From Astrobacterium formosum (GTDB lineage: Bacteria; Pseudomonadota; Alphaproteobacteria; Rhizobiales; Xanthobacteraceae): a stretch of DNA of 64,000 nt. Positions 45,285 through 52,998 of the stretch are shown piece by piece. Location of the stretch: positions 310,001 to 374,000 of the forward strand of contig JAVDCA010000001.1 in NCBI GenBank assembly GCA_030848545.1, written 5' to 3'. Both the position numbers and the translations under genes were made by a program. The notes below the pieces were generated by a model, which saw only the letters and a program-made list of their open reading frames with translations, did not search any database and had not been told where the DNA came from. Position 1 is the stretch's first letter. Each line of letters opens with the position of its first letter.

Positions 45285-46178
45285 TCAAGGCGTGCCCGGC
45301 AGACGGGGGCCGAGCCAACTCCAGGATGCGAGCGACGGGATGCTCGCGCCGTCGCGATGGCGGCCCGCGGTCGTTGCCGCGAACCAAGCCGCGACGGCAC
45401 CCAGCAGGGCGGCGGCGCCGGCCATGAAGGCCAGTACGATGCTGGCCCGCCGAGCCCGGGTGATGTTTTCCCGGGCGGTGCCGATCACGCTGTCGACGCG
45501 CCGCTCGGCCTCCGGTGCCGCCAGGCCGGTGCGCGCCGCCACCAGCCGGACCAGATAGCCGCGATCTTCCGAGGAGACCCCGGAATGGCCGGCGGCGGTG
45601 AGCAGGATGCGGGCGGCTTCGGCGCGGCTGTAGGTGAGGTCGCCCTCGGCCGGCCGGCGCTCGGCGCGGAACAGACGATCGAGGTCATACGCGATGATGT
45701 TCTCGCCGCCGACGGATGTCGCCGGACCGGAACTGCCGGCCGAGGGCGCGGCCAGCCGCGTCACGCTCTGGACGGTCGCGAATGCGACAATGGCTGTCAA
45801 AAGGGTGGCGAGCGCCCACACCAGCAGTCCGTGCACGCCGTCGCGCATCTCGACCTCGTCGGCGGCGGCCGGCGTGGTGAGGGAGGAGCGAAGACGGCCG
45901 GCGACGTAACCGCCGAGCCCGTAGCTCGCGAGTGCCGCGAGGGTGAGATAGAGGCCGGACGCAAGCCACAGCGCGAATGAGGCGTCGCGCCATGTGGGCG
46001 ACGTCGAACCGGCGGCGAGGCCGATGGCGGCGGCGAAGCTGTGCAGCACGAAGGCGAGCGCCGCAGCAGTCAGAGCCCCGGCGACGATCGGCCCCCATTG
46101 CACGATGATGGTTGGAGCGACGGACGAGGTGCCGATGGGAGCGGCCGGCGCCGTTGCGCGCGTATCTTCATAAGTCAT
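45285..46178 (-). CDS. Hypothetical membrane protein with glycine-zipper-like helices
   Basis: A 297-residue protein with three N-terminal membrane segments (PIVAGALTAAALAFVLHSF, LASGLYLTLAALASYGLGGYVAG and LLVWALATLLTAIVAFATV). A soluble region follows (about 150-235, with SRAEAARILLTAAGHSGVSSEDR), and one C-terminal hairpin ASIVLAFMAGAAALLGAVAAW. ATG 46178 (MTYEDTRATAP) is chosen. Related proteins are widespread in Bradyrhizobium/Rhodopseudomonas, often near small membrane peptides as here. Function is unknown. Confidence 0.75.
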   Translation of the reverse strand: MTYEDTRATAPAAPIGTSSVAPTIIVQWGPIVAGALTAAALAFVLHSFAAAIGLAAGSTSPTWRDASFALWLASGLYLTLAALASYGLGGYVAGRLRSSLTTPAAADEVEMRDGVHGLLVWALATLLTAIVAFATVQSVTRLAAPSAGSSGPATSVGGENIIAYDLDRLFRAERRPAEGDLTYSRAEAARILLTAAGHSGVSSEDRGYLVRLVAARTGLAAPEAERRVDSVIGTARENITRARRASIVLAFMAGAAALLGAVAAWFAATTAGRHRDGASIPSLASWSWLGPRLPGTP

Positions 46179-46189
46179 GGTCGCCTCGT

Positions 46190-46264
46190 TCAGCGCAGGC
46201 CGAACAGCGACAGGATCGCCATGATCACCACGATCAGTCCGACGAGATAGATCAAGCCGTGCAT
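46190..46264 (-). CDS. 24-residue single-pass membrane miniprotein
   Basis: MHGLIYLVGLIVVIMAILS-FGLR type peptide: one hydrophobic helix ending in Gly-Leu-Arg. The minus strand carries aaggaggag six bases before the ATG, an almost perfect Shine-Dalgarno, which argues for real translation. Similar tiny YLxGLIVVxxAILSFxGLR peptides recur in Rhizobiales. It lies 11 bases upstream of the 297-residue membrane protein and is probably co-transcribed with it. Confidence 0.65.
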   Translation of the reverse strand: MHGLIYLVGLIVVIMAILSLFGLR

Positions 46265-46495
46265 GTGCTCCTCCTTGGGTCGGCTTTTCGACAGCGGATA
46301 TGCGGCGGGTGAAAGCCAGATCACTCGCCGCCGCCGGCCCGGCGACCAAAGAACACGGGGACGGCATGGAAGGTTCCTGCGGCACCGATCCGATCGCGCG
46401 GCCAGCATGGTTGTCGACCGGCTTGCATCGGCGGCGAAGCGGTCGGACAATGCCGAAAGGGGAGGGGGAGCATCTCGGACACGAGGAGGCCGAGA

Positions 46496-46819
46496 ATGAG
46501 CAGACCCGTCGCGTCGCCCAACGTCACGGTCGTGCCGAAGACCTCGACCAGGCTCAAGGTCGCGCGCCCGCCGCTCTACAAGGTCATCCTCCTCAACGAC
46601 GACTACACGCCGCGCGAATTCGTCGTCAAAGTGCTCGAGGCGGTCTTCCGCATGGGCGCCGAGAAGGCCTATGCGGTGATGATGACGGCGCACCGCAAGG
46701 GGGCCTGCGTGATCGCCGTCTATGCCCGCGACGTCGCCGAGACCAAGGCCAAGGAAGCGACCGAGCTCGGCCGGGCGAAGGGCTATCCGTTGTTCTTTTC
46801 CACCGAGCCGGAAGAGTGA
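46496..46819 (+). CDS. clpS: ClpS2-type ATP-dependent protease adaptor
   Basis: A 107-residue N-end-rule adaptor that delivers substrates to ClpAP. It has the core VILLNDDYTPREFVVKVLEAVF, AYAVMMTAHRKGACVIAVY and the C-terminal DVAETKAKEATELGRAKGYPL. The PREFVV variant and the EPEE end match the second ClpS paralogue (ClpS2) of alphaproteobacteria rather than the clpA-linked ClpS1. No clpA is adjacent, which fits. The disordered N terminus (1-25) is needed for ClpA regulation. Confidence 0.93.
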   Translation: MSRPVASPNVTVVPKTSTRLKVARPPLYKVILLNDDYTPREFVVKVLEAVFRMGAEKAYAVMMTAHRKGACVIAVYARDVAETKAKEATELGRAKGYPLFFSTEPEE

Positions 46820-46972
46820 GTTGCCGTCGCGGCCGGGAAAATATTCCACTTCAGCCGGGGTTCTTTGTGCCCGTGCGGCCGCCCTGCCCTGATGCCGCCG
46901 CGTTCAGGCGCCAGGGAAGGGCTCGGTGGGGTGCATTGCGGCGCTGGCCGCAGGCTCTCGAGGGGTTTTCGT

Positions 46973-48025
46973 GTGAACGGTCAGTCCGGTCGGCTTTCGG
47001 GGCAGAACCAGTCGCGACAGGTCCTGTCACGGCGAGCCTTGCTGCGTGCGTTGGGCTCCTCGGCCGCCGCGCTGGGGCTCGCCGGCTGCGCCGGCATGGC
47101 GGCCTCCGGCCCGCAATTCGACGCCTCGCGCCTCGCCACCAAGCCGACGCTTCTGGTCGCCACCACCCGCAAGCCCATATCCGGTGCGCGCGCCAAGCCG
47201 TGGTTTGGGCCTGAGCGCGGCGGCGTCACTATTGCTGCCCAGGCCAAGCTCACGCCTCCCGACAGCAGCCGCTTCTCGCTCGCCGCCATCGGCCTCGACG
47301 ACTGGCGGCTGGACAGCGTCGAAATGCTTCCCGGCCAGGTCGCCGATCTCGCCGCCCAGGCGAGCCAGGGCCGCGACATCCTCATCTATGTGCACGGCTA
47401 CAAGAACACCTTCGAGTCGGCGGCGCTCGACGCCGTCCGCCTCGCCGACGGCATCTCGTTCCGTGGCGACGCCATGGTGTTCTCGTGGCCGTCGCGGGCA
47501 GGGCTGCTCGACTATGCGTATGACCGCGAAAGCGCGATGTATTCGCGCGATGCGCTGGAAAGCGTGCTCGACGCCCTCATGGCGACCCCGGGCGGCTCGC
47601 GTGTGCACATCGTCGCCCATTCGCTCGGCACCATGGTGACGCTCGAAAGCCTGCGCCAGCTCTACGCCCATCATGGCGATGCCGCGGCGGCGAAGATCGG
47701 CGCCGTGATATTTGCCGCTCCCGACATCGACATGGACGTGTTCACCTCGTCGATCCCGCGCCTCGGCGCATTGGCACGCAAGATCACGGTCATCTCCGCC
47801 TCCAACGATCTTGCGCTCGCGGTGTCGCGCAAGATCGCCGGCGGCGTCGCCCGCGTCGGCGCGGCCGAGAAGGTCGAGCTCGAACGGCTCGGGGTACGCG
47901 TCATCGACGCCACCGGCGAAGGTTGGGGCGTGATCAACCATGACCTGTTCCTGTCGAATGACTCGGTGCGCCAAGTGATCCGCTCGGCGGTTGAGGGTGC
48001 CGGCACCAGCTTCGCGGCGGGCTGA
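46973..48025 (+). CDS. Alpha/beta-hydrolase lipoprotein (DUF900)
   Basis: A 350-residue protein. The N terminus has a twin-arginine-like SRRALLRALGSSAAALGLAGC followed by a lipobox Cys, so it may be exported as a Tat lipoprotein. The hydrolase domain shows ILIYVHGYKNTFESAA, DAMVFSWPSRAGLLDYAYDR, nucleophile Ser in HIVAHSLGTMVTLESL and VIFAAPDIDMDVF, all DUF900 features. The likely start is GTG 46973, as no in-frame ATG lies near. Substrate is unknown; an esterase or lipase is likely. Confidence 0.85.
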   Translation: MNGQSGRLSGQNQSRQVLSRRALLRALGSSAAALGLAGCAGMAASGPQFDASRLATKPTLLVATTRKPISGARAKPWFGPERGGVTIAAQAKLTPPDSSRFSLAAIGLDDWRLDSVEMLPGQVADLAAQASQGRDILIYVHGYKNTFESAALDAVRLADGISFRGDAMVFSWPSRAGLLDYAYDRESAMYSRDALESVLDALMATPGGSRVHIVAHSLGTMVTLESLRQLYAHHGDAAAAKIGAVIFAAPDIDMDVFTSSIPRLGALARKITVISASNDLALAVSRKIAGGVARVGAAEKVELERLGVRVIDATGEGWGVINHDLFLSNDSVRQVIRSAVEGAGTSFAAG

Positions 48026-48230
48026 AGCACGAAGGCTTAAAAGGTGAACGCCACGTCACCTCGCCTCCGGACTCGCAAACCCGGTCTGTTCACCGCCGCC
48101 GGAACGGCCATTTTTTAAGGATTCGCGATCTGTCCCGCCCAATCGTTAACGCGCGCGAACATCAGCGAACGCCACGTAAATGGAATGTTTGCCGGAACCG
48201 CGAAATCGACTCCGACCCCCTAAGGACTGT

Positions 48231-48404
48231 GGCGCCAACAAGGAAGAGGCGTCCGTCGAACTGCCCGTTGGCGACAATTTTATCGGGCATCGCAATGCCT
48301 TCTACGGGCAAGTTGAGTTATGATGGCAGTTCAAGGCCGCCTGAGAAATCAACCTCCAGTCGGCTCTAACGCCCCGCCGATGTTTAGCCCATCGGCGGGG
48401 CTTT
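48231..48404 (+). ncRNA. Candidate structured small RNA or leader with intrinsic terminator
   Basis: A run of stems: cgccaac (48233-48239) with gttggcg (48267-48273), or alternatively gtcgaac...cgac at 48255-48275; ggcat-cgca-atgcc at 48286-48299; gccg-c-ctgag...ct-c-cag-t-cggc at 48336-48364, whose loop side holds cctcc; and a strong terminator at 48371-48404. The loop tgccc (48262-48266) could pair with gggca at 48306-48310 as a pseudoknot. No protein gene is obvious. It lies 79 bases before the FKBP gene and may be a free small RNA or its leader. It does not look like tmRNA, 4.5S or RNase P RNA. Confidence 0.5.
48371..48404 (+). terminator. Strong intrinsic terminator
   Basis: gccccgccgatg (48371-48382) pairs with catcggcggggc (48390-48401) around a 7-base loop, and tttt follows at 48402-48405. 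This is the best rho-independent terminator in the window. The upstream protein gene ended 345 bases earlier, so it probably ends a separate small transcript. Confidence 0.88.
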
Positions 48405-48482
48405 TCGTGCTCGACAACGCCATTAACGGCGGCGCGCACATGCAGTAGAACGGCCCGTCGTTTCGTTCCCCAAGGAGACGCA

Positions 48483-48938
48483 ATGCTGAACATGTCCCGC
48501 CGGCAGCTCCTGTCGGTCGCTTCCCTTCTCGCCGCCCCGGCGTTCGTCGCCGGCGTTCCCGCAACCCTCTGGGCGCAGGCTGCCACCATGACCACACCTT
48601 CGGGCCTGAAGATCTCCGACACCAAAGTGGGCACCGGCGCGACCCCCAAGCGCGGCCAGACCTGCGTCATGCACTACACCGGCTGGCTCTACGAGAACGG
48701 CGCCAAGGGCAAGAAATTCGATTCCTCGCGCGATCGCGGCCAGCCGTTCGAATTTCCCATCGGGGCCGGGCGCGTCATCGCCGGCTGGGACGAGGGCGTT
48801 GCCACCATGAAGGTGGGCGGACAGCGCACCCTCATCATCCCGCCGGAACTGGGTTATGGGGCCCGCGGTGCCGGCGGTGTCATCCCGCCCAACGCGACGC
48901 TGATCTTCGAGGTCGAGCTGGTCAACGTGAAGGGCTGA
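48483..48938 (+). CDS. FKBP-type peptidyl-prolyl isomerase, exported
   Basis: A 151-residue isomerase. The N-terminal MSRRQLLSVASLLAAPAFVAG looks like a twin-arginine signal, cleaved near AQA. One FKBP domain follows: VMHYTGWLYENGAKGKKFDS, PFEFPIGAGRVIAGWDEGV, TLIIPPELGYGARGAGGVIP and LIFEVELVNV, with the active-site aromatic residues present. It should help folding in the periplasm. gcaaggagacgc precedes the ATG. Its stop codon lies inside the hairpin shared with the convergent transglycosylase gene. Confidence 0.94.
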   Translation: MLNMSRRQLLSVASLLAAPAFVAGVPATLWAQAATMTTPSGLKISDTKVGTGATPKRGQTCVMHYTGWLYENGAKGKKFDSSRDRGQPFEFPIGAGRVIAGWDEGVATMKVGGQRTLIIPPELGYGARGAGGVIPPNATLIFEVELVNVKG

Positions 48939-48952
48939 CGCCTCGTCAGCCC
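48932..48952. terminator. Shared hairpin containing both stop codons of convergent genes
   Basis: GGGCTGACG (48932-48940) and CGTCAGCCC (48944-48952) form a perfect 9-bp stem with a 3-base loop. The FKBP stop TGA (48936-48938) and the transglycosylase stop (48946-48948 on the other strand) both lie in the stem. Downstream on the plus strand is a T-rich ctctttctttc. A compact bidirectional terminator is likely. Confidence 0.7.
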
Positions 48953-49896
48953 AACGGCTCTTTCTTTCGACCCGCCGAACGCACTGCTGCCGGCCGCGCC
49001 TTGGCGCGGCCGCGCGTTTTGGCGGCCGACGGCTTTGATGCGGCGGAACGAGCCTTGGCTGTGCCGCGGCCGGCGGCGACGCGGCTCTTGGCCGTCTTGG
49101 TTTTTCCCAGGCGCGTTTTAGCCGGCGTTTTGGCGGCCGTTTTGGCAAGCCTGCCCTTGCGAGTTCCTGCCTTTTTCGCCGCCGTTTTGGCGGCTGCTGC
49201 TTTTGCCGCCGAGGCGAGCGCCGCCAAGGCTTTGGCGTGTTCGCCTCGCGTGGCGTCCGAGAACGCCTCGACGCGATGGCAGGGAACGCGCGCCGGCACC
49301 AGGAAGCCGTCCGGGGCGGTTTCGCGTCCCCGCCAGCGGTCGGCATGCCGGCCGGTGATGTCGGCGACGTAGTCGCGGGTTTCGGCGGGCAGGCCGCTCT
49401 TCCGGTCCATCCATTCGCGCACCCGCGCCGGCCCGGCATTGTAGGCGGCGGCGGCGAGGCCGAGATTGCCGAAGCGGTCGAGCAGCACGCGCAGGAGCCG
49501 CGCCGCGGCCGGAATGGCTTCGCGCGGGTCGAACGGGTCGAAGCCCATCACCTTCGACACCGCCGGCATGAACTGGGCAATGCCCTCAGCACCGGCCGGG
49601 CTGACGGCGTCGCTGTCGAACCGGCTCTCCTTCCAGATCAGGTTGGTGAAGAAAGTGACCGGCAGCCGCTTTTCGCGCGCCGACATCACCAGTGCCTCGC
49701 ACAGTTCCTCATGCGTGATGTCTTCGCGCACGGGCTCCGGTCCGTTCGGCTGGTCCGCGGCCACAAGTCCATGGACATGTCCGGGCAGTTCCACGAAGGC
49801 CATCCAGTCAGGGCTGGCGGCGGCCTGCCGGTCCGCCATGGCGGCGATGAAAAGCGAGCCGATCAGCGTCGGCAGAATCGAAGCCTTGCCCCGCAT
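48946..49896 (-). CDS. Lytic transglycosylase with histone H1-like tail
   Basis: A 316-residue exported protein: signal sequence ILPTLIGSLFIAAMADRQAAA, then an SLT (goose-lysozyme-like) domain with catalytic Glu about 89 in LIWKESRFD, AVSPAGAEGIAQFMP, AIPAAARLLRVLLDRFGNL and AAAYNAGPARVREWM. From about 215 to the end it is Lys/Ala/Arg-rich (AKTAAKKAGTRKGRLAKTAA), like bacterial H1-type tails. Such a tail could bind acidic polymers in the wall, or hold the enzyme on anionic envelope components; this is inference. Confidence 0.88.
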   Translation of the reverse strand: MRGKASILPTLIGSLFIAAMADRQAAASPDWMAFVELPGHVHGLVAADQPNGPEPVREDITHEELCEALVMSAREKRLPVTFFTNLIWKESRFDSDAVSPAGAEGIAQFMPAVSKVMGFDPFDPREAIPAAARLLRVLLDRFGNLGLAAAAYNAGPARVREWMDRKSGLPAETRDYVADITGRHADRWRGRETAPDGFLVPARVPCHRVEAFSDATRGEHAKALAALASAAKAAAAKTAAKKAGTRKGRLAKTAAKTPAKTRLGKTKTAKSRVAAGRGTAKARSAASKPSAAKTRGRAKARPAAVRSAGRKKEPLG

Positions 49897-50171
49897 GCGT
49901 GAGCGATCCCCTCCCGATAGTGACTTCTGGAACCCGCATCTTGAGCCGCTTTTGGCGGCCGCGCGGCGTCACAGGCGCAGCAAACGCGCTGTCCGTCTTT
50001 GCGCTGGATCAGAAGCATTCATCCCCGTGCGACGACCCGGCGCGGTTGTGCCGAGGCGAAATGGCTCAAGCGGGGCAGGGATGTAGCGAAAGCGTGGAGA
50101 TAGATTTGTTCCATGGGCTTCGATCGATTTCTCCACTTGCCGGAAAGTGGGAACTCGGCCCGGCCGGCGGT

Positions 50172-50675
50172 TCACCCGGCCCGCGTTCGCGGCGGCCGGA
50201 CGCACACCTCGACGCCCGCCTCGGCGAACATGGTCGACGAGATCTCCCATTTCTGCGCCCAGGTGTCGGGCAATTCCGCCGGCATTGCGATGACGACGCG
50301 GCGGATGCCGCGCTGGATGGTCGCCGCCGCGCACTGGCTGCACGGCGGCAGGGGTGCCACATACAGCGTGTAGCCCTCGAGACTTTCGCGCGTGGACAGG
50401 AGCGCGTTGAGCTCCGCGTGCACCACCATTTCGTACTTGGTCGGGCGGTCCTGGTAGCGCTCGACGGAGTCGAGCACCCCGCGCGGAAAACCGTTGAAGC
50501 CGACGGCGGCGACGGTGCGATCGGGCCGGACCACGGCCGCCCCCACCTTGGTGGACGGGTCCTTGCTCCATTCGGCGATGAAGGTCGCCAAATCGAGGAA
50601 ACGGCCGTCCCATTTGTCGTTCATCGCCTGGTTCATGGCGTCCCCCATCGTCCCGCCTCGGGTCTGATCGTGCAT
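50172..50675 (-). CDS. Deoxycytidylate deaminase-like protein
   Basis: A 167-residue zinc-dependent deaminase of the dCMP/ComEB type. Zinc and proton-shuttle motifs are VVHAELNALLS (His, Glu) and PLPPCSQCAAATIQ (two Cys). SKDPSTKVGAAVVRPD and GFNGFPRGVLD match the dCMP group. It would supply dUMP for thymidylate. GTG or ATG starts upstream are possible; the core starts MNDKWDGRFLDLATFI. It is divergent from ilvE. Confidence 0.88.
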   Translation of the reverse strand: MHDQTRGGTMGDAMNQAMNDKWDGRFLDLATFIAEWSKDPSTKVGAAVVRPDRTVAAVGFNGFPRGVLDSVERYQDRPTKYEMVVHAELNALLSTRESLEGYTLYVAPLPPCSQCAAATIQRGIRRVVIAMPAELPDTWAQKWEISSTMFAEAGVEVCVRPPRTRAG

Positions 50676-50799
50676 TTCGCTACCGTATTTCGACTTGCCA
50701 CGGCCGACCAGATCGGGATTTTTGCGCTATAGAGTGGGAGAGTCGCCGCCGGCCGATCCCGAATGCCGGGCCGTATCCGCGGCGTCGATCATCAGGCAG

Positions 50800-51897
50800 A
50801 TGAAAATGAGTGCTGATCAGAACTTGTCCTTTTCCATCCATCGCCATGCGAACCCGCATTCCCCCGACGCCCGCGCCGCACTCCTGGCCGATCCGGGCTT
50901 CGGCAAGGTGTTCACCGACCACATGGTGACCATCCGCTGGAGTGCCGACAAAGGCTGGCATGACGCCGAAGTCAAGGCGCGCGCGCCGCTCACCCTCGAT
51001 CCCGCCGCCGCCGTCTTCCACTACGGCCAGGAGATCTTCGAGGGCCTCAAGGCCTACCGGGTCGGCAACGGCGTCGCCCTGTTCCGGCCGGAGCAGAATG
51101 CGCGCCGCTTCCAGTCGTCCGCCGAGCGCCTCGCCATGCCGCTGCTGCCCGAAAACCTGTTCATCGAGGCGGTCGAGCAGCTCGTGAAGATCGACGCCGA
51201 CTGGATCCCCGATGGCGAGGGCACGCTCTATCTTCGCCCGTTCCTGCTCGCCATCGAACCCTATCTGGGCGTGCGGCCCGCGCTCGAATACATCTTCATG
51301 GTGATCGCCTCGCCGGTCGGCGCCTATTTCAAGGGCGGCAAGAAGGCCGTGAGCGTGTGGCTGTCCAAGCAGTACACCCGCGCCGCGCCCGGCGGCACCG
51401 GCGCCACCAAGTGCGGCGGCAATTACGCCGCGAGCCTGATCGCCCAGTCGGAGGCCATGAAGGCGGGCTGCGACCAGGTGGTCTTTCTCGACGCCGTCGA
51501 GCACAAATGGGTCGAGGAACTGGGCGGCATGAACGTGTTCTTCGTCTTCGACGACGGTTCGCTGACGACGCCGCCCCTGGGCGGCACGATCCTGCCCGGC
51601 ATTACCCGCGACTCACTGATCACGCTCGCCCGCCGCGACGGCCGCACCGTGCGTGAAGAGCGCTATTCCATCGATCAGTGGCGCGCCGACGCCAAGAGCG
51701 GCAAGCTGAAAGAGTGCTTCGCCTGCGGCACCGCGGCGGTGATCTCGCCCATCGGCGAGATCAAGGCGGCGGACGGCAGTTTCGTGATCGGCAGCGGCGA
51801 CGGCGGACCGGTCAGTGATGGCTTGAAGAAGACGCTGGTCGGCATCCAGCGCGGCACCATCGCCGACAAGGAAGGCTGGATCCGCAAGGTGATCTGA
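50800..51897 (+). CDS. ilvE: Branched-chain amino acid aminotransferase
   Basis: A 365-residue fold-IV PLP enzyme of the type II BCAT group. The PLP Lys is about 204 in TGATKCGGNYAASL. HYGQEIFEGLKAYR, LYLRPFLLAIEPYLGV, WVEELGGMNVFFVF and GTILPGITRDSLITLA are conserved. It transfers amino groups between Leu/Ile/Val and 2-oxoglutarate. ATG 50800 (MKMSADQNLSF) is preferred; ATG 50806 is close behind. Confidence 0.95.
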   Translation: MKMSADQNLSFSIHRHANPHSPDARAALLADPGFGKVFTDHMVTIRWSADKGWHDAEVKARAPLTLDPAAAVFHYGQEIFEGLKAYRVGNGVALFRPEQNARRFQSSAERLAMPLLPENLFIEAVEQLVKIDADWIPDGEGTLYLRPFLLAIEPYLGVRPALEYIFMVIASPVGAYFKGGKKAVSVWLSKQYTRAAPGGTGATKCGGNYAASLIAQSEAMKAGCDQVVFLDAVEHKWVEELGGMNVFFVFDDGSLTTPPLGGTILPGITRDSLITLARRDGRTVREERYSIDQWRADAKSGKLKECFACGTAAVISPIGEIKAADGSFVIGSGDGGPVSDGLKKTLVGIQRGTIADKEGWIRKVI

Positions 51898-51913
51898 CGC
51901 GGACGCTGAGTAG

Positions 51914-51940
51914 CCCGGATGGAGCGCAGCGATATCCGGG
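51914..51940. repeat. Short REP-like hairpin after ilvE
   Basis: cccggat (51914-51920) and atccggg (51934-51940) flank ggagcgcagcgat, preceded by gtag. The gtagcccggatgagcgcagcg motif is a repeated Rhizobiales intergenic palindrome. It sits 16 bases after the ilvE stop and may protect its 3' end. Confidence 0.6.
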
Positions 51941-52119
51941 TTCTTCGCGCCACGAGTCTTGTCGCGAACGCCTTGTGCCAATCCGCGCCGCCGCTCCCGG
52001 ATTTCGCCTGCGGCTCGATCCAGGCTACCGAAGATTCGATTGTCATAAAGCCAAAGCTCCGCCGGCCCAGTTGTTTGTCGCGGCGCGGGCGTCGCCGGTC
52101 ATTTGGTTTCCTTCCCTTG

Positions 52120-52220
52120 CCCCTCGGCAATCCGAGGGGAGCGGAGCGCCGCTTGGCGCTGCCGTAGTCGGCGGATAGGTGGGCGCCCTGTCGGGCACCC
52201 GCGCCTTGCGGCGCTCCGCT
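52120..52220. repeat. Compound palindromic element
   Basis: cccctcgg/ccgagggg (52120-52139) is a perfect 8-bp hairpin. Directly after it agcggagcgccgc (52140-52152) pairs perfectly with gcggcgctccgct (52208-52220), 13 bp. The interior contains another stem (gccc-tgtc-gggc). No protein is encoded. The nested-hairpin form recalls REP/BIME or a MITE. It precedes the AT-rich stretch that leads into the second TA pair. Confidence 0.7.
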
Positions 52221-52439
52221 GGCGGCATTTTTCCGTCCCGGCCACGCTTTCCGAAAATCGCCGGACAACAAGCAACGGCAATCTCCGTCAGCCAGCTCCT
52301 GGCAGGGGGCTTTCATCCCCGGGTGGAGTTCCGTGACGCCGATTCGGTGAGTGACGAGTTCAACCTGCACGGGACCGCATTCCGTCCCACCCCGCGGCGT
52401 CATCGCGAATGGCGCCCCTCAGCGAACGGAACGGGAACA

Positions 52440-52572
52440 AAGCTAGATGATCATAAATCCTGCGTCAAGGATAGAATTCATAATTTATGTTTATGTTATT
52501 AACAGTTGTTTTTGCTGTTTTTCTGATGTATGTTTATTGTGGAAGTGAGTTGGGAAAGAGAGGAGAAGAGCG
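52440..52572. other. AT-rich promoter region before the second TA pair
   Basis: From about 52440 the base composition changes sharply (aatttatgtttatgttatta, gtttttgctgtttttctg), unlike the GC-rich surroundings. agaggagaagagcg gives a ribosome-binding site just before ATG 52573. AT-rich DNA ahead of an accessory operon suggests acquired sequence or a strong or silenced promoter. Confidence 0.5.
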
Positions 52573-52998
52573 ATGACCAAATACGATCCCCTCGGTCATT
52601 TCCTGCGCGGACAGCAAACCGATCTGGTGCGTTTGAGCTTCGCCGATGTGGAGCGCATTATCGGCGCAAAGCTGCCGCGGAGTTCGCAGAACTACCCCGC
52701 GTGGTGGAGCAACAATCCCACCAACAATGTGATGACCAAGGTATGGCTGGCCGCCGGATTCAAAACCGAACAGGTGGATATCGAAGGTCGCCGCCTCGTC
52801 TTCCGCCGCGTAAGCAAGGACACGACACCGCAGCCGCCGGCCACGTCGGTATCGACTGCACCACCGCCACCCAGCGCGCCGTCAGGAAGGCACCCTGCCT
52901 ATGGGGTATTGAAAGGGCTCGTTCGCATCCTGGCCGGTACCGATCTGACGCAGCCGGCTGATCCCGATTGGGGCCGGCGTACGAGCGAGGGGCGGTGA
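52573..52998 (+). CDS. Antitoxin: DUF7662-like domain plus toxin-binding tail
   Basis: A 141-residue protein. Residues 1-75 match a DUF7662-like domain (YDPLGHFLRGQQTDLVRLSF, ERIIGAKLPRSSQNYPAWWS, VWLAAGFKTEQVDIEGRRLV). A Pro/Ser linker follows (SVSTAPPPPSAPSG), then a tail HPAYGVLKGLVRILAGTDLT-QPADPDW of the kind that ends many VapB/AbrB-type antitoxins. It overlaps the PIN toxin start by one base (TGATG). The arrangement is best read as an antitoxin whose usual DNA-binding half is replaced by the DUF. Whether the DUF binds the operator is untested. Confidence 0.78.
   Translation: MTKYDPLGHFLRGQQTDLVRLSFADVERIIGAKLPRSSQNYPAWWSNNPTNNVMTKVWLAAGFKTEQVDIEGRRLVFRRVSKDTTPQPPATSVSTAPPPPSAPSGRHPAYGVLKGLVRILAGTDLTQPADPDWGRRTSEGR

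Noticed and set aside
48231-48404. tmRNA, 4.5S RNA or RNase P RNA
   Set aside because: No tag reading frame, no GGAAGGAAGCAGCC-like SRP loop and no RNase P core motifs were seen.
48180-48448. Two short overlapping frames (47 and 42 codons) in the candidate RNA locus
   Set aside because: No ribosome-binding sites of note, and the strong terminator stem lies inside the second frame, so non-coding RNA is the better reading.
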